DNA of 7,047 bases from an uncultured Ruminococcus sp. (GTDB taxonomy: Bacteria > Bacillota > Clostridia > Oscillospirales > Acutalibacteraceae). Shown in pieces: positions 5,676-7,047 of this stretch (positions are counted from its first letter, which is position 1; the number at the start of each line of letters is the position of its first letter). The notes under the pieces were generated by a model. That model was not told the DNA's origin, ran no database searches, and saw only the letters and a list, made by a program, of their open reading frames with translations. The stretch covers positions 1-7,047 of the forward strand of contig CACXGJ010000220.1 of the NCBI GenBank assembly GCA_902767125.1, in the 5' to 3' direction. The translations under genes were made by a program, and so were the position numbers.

Positions 5676-6771
5676 TTCGCAACCTCACAGGCATTACAAG
5701 GAAGATGAAACTTTCGCCTTCGCTTGGCAGTATCATAAGAGGCTTGAGAGAGCCGTTCATTCTTATTCTTACCTCATCTGTTTCGGAAAATTTAAGTGCT
5801 TCAATGATAAATTTGTTGTCAAGACCTATTTCGACATAATCGCCTTTGATCTCGGCTTCAAATTCATCATTAGCCTGTCCTTTTGAGGTGTTGCAGGAGG
5901 TCGTAACAGTTTCGTTTTCAAAGCAGCATTTGATAGGAGTTTTAATCCTTTCTGTCAGGAGCAGAGACATTCTCTCAATGGTATTTATAAATTGTCTTGT
6001 ATTGACAGTTACCTCTGTGGTGTAGGATGAGGGGATGGTAGCCTTGTAGTTCATGAATTCTCCCTCTATTATTCTTGTGACAATGGTATAATCGTCTATA
6101 ACGAGGGTAAGGTTTCTTCCTCCTGCCTGAATGAAGATATTCTCTGTGTCGTCTGATATGAGACTTGAAATTTCCTGCATGGATTTTTTGGGAACTATAA
6201 AGCTTTTTTCTCCGCTGTATTGTATAGCTTCAGTTCTGATGGCAAGTCTGTAACCGTCTACTGATACGATCCTGAATGTATTGTTTGATATTTCAAAAAG
6301 AGAGCCTTTTTGAGTAGGATTTTCATCTTTATCTGAAACTGCATAGATAGTCTGTCTTATCATGCTCTTAAGAGTTTTTCCGTCAATGGATATTTTTTCG
6401 GATGCAGCGGTCATTGGCAGTTCAGGGTAATCCTCTGCGGACAGACCGATTATCTTATAATCGGCTTTTCCTCCTGATATATATATAATAAGCTTTTCAT
6501 CCGTTTCTATTAAGAGAGTGTCTTCAGGCATTCTCTTTATGATATCCGAAAACAGCTTTGCAGTTACAACGATAGAACCCTCTTTATAAATATCAGCATC
6601 AATGGATGTAGTTATACCGATATCAAGATCATATCCGCATAGAGTGATCTTATTCTTTTCGGCTTTTAAAAGTATGCCTTCAAGAGCAGGTATATTTGAT
6701 TTTGAAGCGACTGCTCTCTGAACGTTTTCAACAGCCTTGTTCAATTTTTGGCGGTCACATTTGAATTTCAT
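5668..6771 (-). CDS. dnaN: DNA polymerase III beta subunit (sliding clamp)
   Basis: The 367-residue ring-forming processivity clamp that tethers the replicative polymerase and other client proteins to DNA. It shows the typical three-part repeat: MKFKCDRQKLNKAVENVQRA (1-20) with SNIPALEGILLKA (25-37) at the start of domain 1, VDGYRLA (171-177) at the domain 2 core, and the C-terminal VMPVRLRNA (359-367), where the MPxRL motif forms part of the client-peptide pocket. The length matches Firmicute DnaN proteins. The ATG (6769-6771) follows AAAGGA (6781-6786) by 9 nt. It is the first gene left of the origin, as in Bacillus where dnaN follows dnaA. Transcription probably begins within the AT-rich origin DNA or reads through from dnaA. 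Confidence 0.98.
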   Translation of the reverse strand: MKFKCDRQKLNKAVENVQRAVASKSNIPALEGILLKAEKNKITLCGYDLDIGITTSIDADIYKEGSIVVTAKLFSDIIKRMPEDTLLIETDEKLIIYISGGKADYKIIGLSAEDYPELPMTAASEKISIDGKTLKSMIRQTIYAVSDKDENPTQKGSLFEISNNTFRIVSVDGYRLAIRTEAIQYSGEKSFIVPKKSMQEISSLISDDTENIFIQAGGRNLTLVIDDYTIVTRIIEGEFMNYKATIPSSYTTEVTVNTRQFINTIERMSLLLTERIKTPIKCCFENETVTTSCNTSKGQANDEFEAEIKGDYVEIGLDNKFIIEALKFSETDEVRIRMNGSLKPLMILPSEGESFIFLVMPVRLRNA

Positions 6772-6780
6772 GCCTATCAG

Positions 6781-6811
6781 TCCTTTTTTTGAAAATTAAA
6801 AATTTTTTTTG
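6781..6811. other. A/T-tract spacer between dnaN and the unwinding stretch
   Basis: This stretch contains long A and T runs (T8 and A5 around 6784-6810), almost without G or C, between the dnaN ribosome binding site and the TA alternation. Such tracts are usually curved and easily melted. No gene or hairpin is evident. Confidence 0.5.
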
Positions 6812-6819
6812 ATTCGCCC

Positions 6820-6844
6820 TTATATATATATATTATATAATATA
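6820..6844. other. Pure A/T duplex-unwinding stretch of the origin
   Basis: These 25 bp are entirely A and T, mostly TA alternation. It lies between the five TAG trinucleotides and dnaN, where the first unwound DNA is expected in Firmicute origins. On the minus strand it also holds TATAAT (6832-6837) and TATATT (6839-6844), either of which could serve as a -10 for dnaN. With TTCAAC (6863-6868) as a weak -35, the spacing to TATATT is 18 bp. Confidence 0.75.
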
Positions 6845-6857
6845 GTAGTAGTAGTAG
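6843..6857 (+). other. DnaA-trio-like element, five TAG trinucleotides
   Basis: The plus strand reads TAGTAGTAGTAGTAG. Read from the G/C cluster towards the AT stretch it is 3'-GAT-5' repeated five times, which is the orientation described for DnaA-trios that guide DnaA onto single-stranded DNA in Bacillus. It directly adjoins both the G/C cluster (6857-6863) and the AT stretch. Confidence 0.78.
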
Positions 6858-6878
6858 GGGCGGTTGAAAAGTTGAAAG
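6857..6878 (-). other. G/C cluster followed by two tandem DnaA-box-like 9-mers
   Basis: GGGGCGG (6857-6863) is followed by GGTTGAAAA (6862-6870) and AGTTGAAAG (6870-6878), two same-direction 9-mers 8 bp apart. This matches the basal unwinding layout of Bacillus, where a pair of boxes next to a short G/C-rich spacer precedes the trios. On the minus strand they read TTTTCAACC and CTTTCAACT. Confidence 0.65.
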
Positions 6879-6880
6879 TG

Positions 6881-6913
6881 CCCCGTAAGTCGCTCCTGAA
6901 GTGTGTTCCGGGG
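6881..6913 (+). other. Short G/C-rich inverted repeat between the box groups
   Basis: CCCCG (6881-6885) can pair with CGGGG (6909-6913) around a 23-nt centre. TTTTT (6914-6918) follows on the plus strand, giving a weak terminator shape there. No plus-strand gene is visible upstream, so its role is unclear. Confidence 0.25.
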
Positions 6914-6923
6914 TTTTTGTCGA

Positions 6924-6964
6924 TGTTGAAAGTTTGTTGAGAGATGTTGAGAAATTGTTAAAAA
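6924..6964 (-). other. Helically phased array of four DnaA-box-like sites
   Basis: 9-mers TGTTGAAAG (6924), TGTTGAGAG (6935), TGTTGAGAA (6945) and TGTTAAAAA (6956) start 11, 10 and 11 bp apart and share direction. Only the first is close to the TGTTGAAAR family consensus; the others are weaker. This one-turn spacing would place bound DnaA on a single face of the helix. Confidence 0.65.
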
Positions 6965-6969
6965 TTTTT

Positions 6970-6995
6970 AGCTTTCAACAATTATGTTGAAAGCT
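6970..6995. repeat. Perfect 11-bp dyad made of two head-to-head DnaA-box-like sites
   Basis: AGCTTTCAACA (6970-6980) and TGTTGAAAGCT (6985-6995) are exact reverse complements separated by ATTA. Each arm contains one CTTTCAACA/TGTTGAAAG 9-mer. As RNA on the minus strand it would be a stable 11-bp, 4-nt-loop hairpin followed by AAAAATTTTT. It could thus double as a weak terminator for a dnaA transcript arriving from the right. Confidence 0.7.
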
Positions 6996-7026
6996 GTTGG
7001 TGGAATGTTGGGGGAAAAGTTGAAAA
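6995..7026 (-). other. Second phased group of degenerate DnaA-box-like sites
   Basis: Continuing from the box at 6985, TGTTGGTGG (6995), TGTTGGGGG (7006) and AGTTGAAAA (7018) start 10, 11 and 12 bp apart in the same direction. The middle two keep only the TGTTG core; the last matches the GTTGAAAA part well. The array may continue past 7047. Confidence 0.5.
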
Positions 7027-7047
7027 CTTTGTTTTTGGCAATTTTTG

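Larger units (their letters stand above)
6862..7047. other. Origin region (oriC), dnaN-proximal box cluster
   Basis: No coding sequence was found here. The right edge in the three minus-strand frames gives no DnaA-like C-terminus, so any dnaA gene ends beyond the window. The stretch is dominated by TGTTG-containing 9-mers. Combined with the trios and AT stretch at 6820-6857, and the presence of dnaN, this reads as the dnaN side of a chromosomal origin. The right boundary is unknown because the sequence stops. Confidence 0.82.

Noticed and set aside
6843..6857. TAG repeat as a simple microsatellite or CRISPR-like repeat
   Set aside because: Too short and without spacers for CRISPR. The exact position between G/C cluster and A/T stretch makes a DnaA-trio the better explanation than a random microsatellite.
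6972..7047. Possible C-terminus of dnaA entering from the right edge
   Set aside because: All three minus-strand frames reach stops within about 26 codons and the translations show nothing like a DnaA C-terminus; the DNA is box-dense non-coding sequence.

Overview
The window is the left flank of a bacterial chromosomal replication origin, most likely from a Clostridia-class Firmicute. A Ruminococcus or Oscillospiraceae-type genome is my guess from the style of the genes, not something I could test. The evidence is the gene order dnaN - S4 protein (yaaA) - recF - remB - gyrB - gyrA, the AT-leaning coding sequence, strong AAGGGG/GAGGTG-type ribosome binding sites, and a 643-residue Gram-positive-type GyrB. 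All nine genes lie on the minus strand and point away from the origin at the right end, so they are co-directional with the leftward fork.

Layout from right to left (the direction of transcription): 6772-7047 is non-coding and carries origin signals. These are a phased array of DnaA-box-like 9-mers, a perfect 11-bp dyad made of two head-to-head boxes, a tandem box pair beside a short G/C cluster, five TAG trinucleotides in DnaA-trio orientation, and a pure A/T unwinding stretch next to dnaN. dnaA itself is not visible and would be expected beyond 7047. Next come dnaN (sliding clamp), an S4-domain protein, recF and remB, tightly packed and translationally coupled (8-bp overlap, abutting stop/start, 6-nt gap).

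A 97-bp gap (4004-4100) holds a probable promoter, a palindrome and a DnaA-box-like 9-mer. It precedes a zinc-ribbon membrane protein of unknown function and gyrB. A 98-bp gap after gyrB is almost filled by a purine/pyrimidine-asymmetric inverted repeat that looks like a small mobile or repeated element. Two genes follow that are not part of the textbook cluster: a YcxB-like membrane protein with an acidic N-terminal extension, and a YbgC/FadM-type hot-dog thioesterase. The 5' end of gyrA runs off the left edge.

Functionally the block groups the clamp, recombinational repair (RecF) and both gyrase subunits beside the origin. The unusual parts are the three accessory genes inserted around gyrB, TTG starts for both gyrase genes, and an origin whose boxes read TGTTGAAAR (TTTCAACA family) instead of the classical TTATCCACA. 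I see no rRNA, tRNA, CRISPR array, transposase or prophage gene. I did not find an obviously new defence or mobile system; the origin architecture is the most distinctive content.
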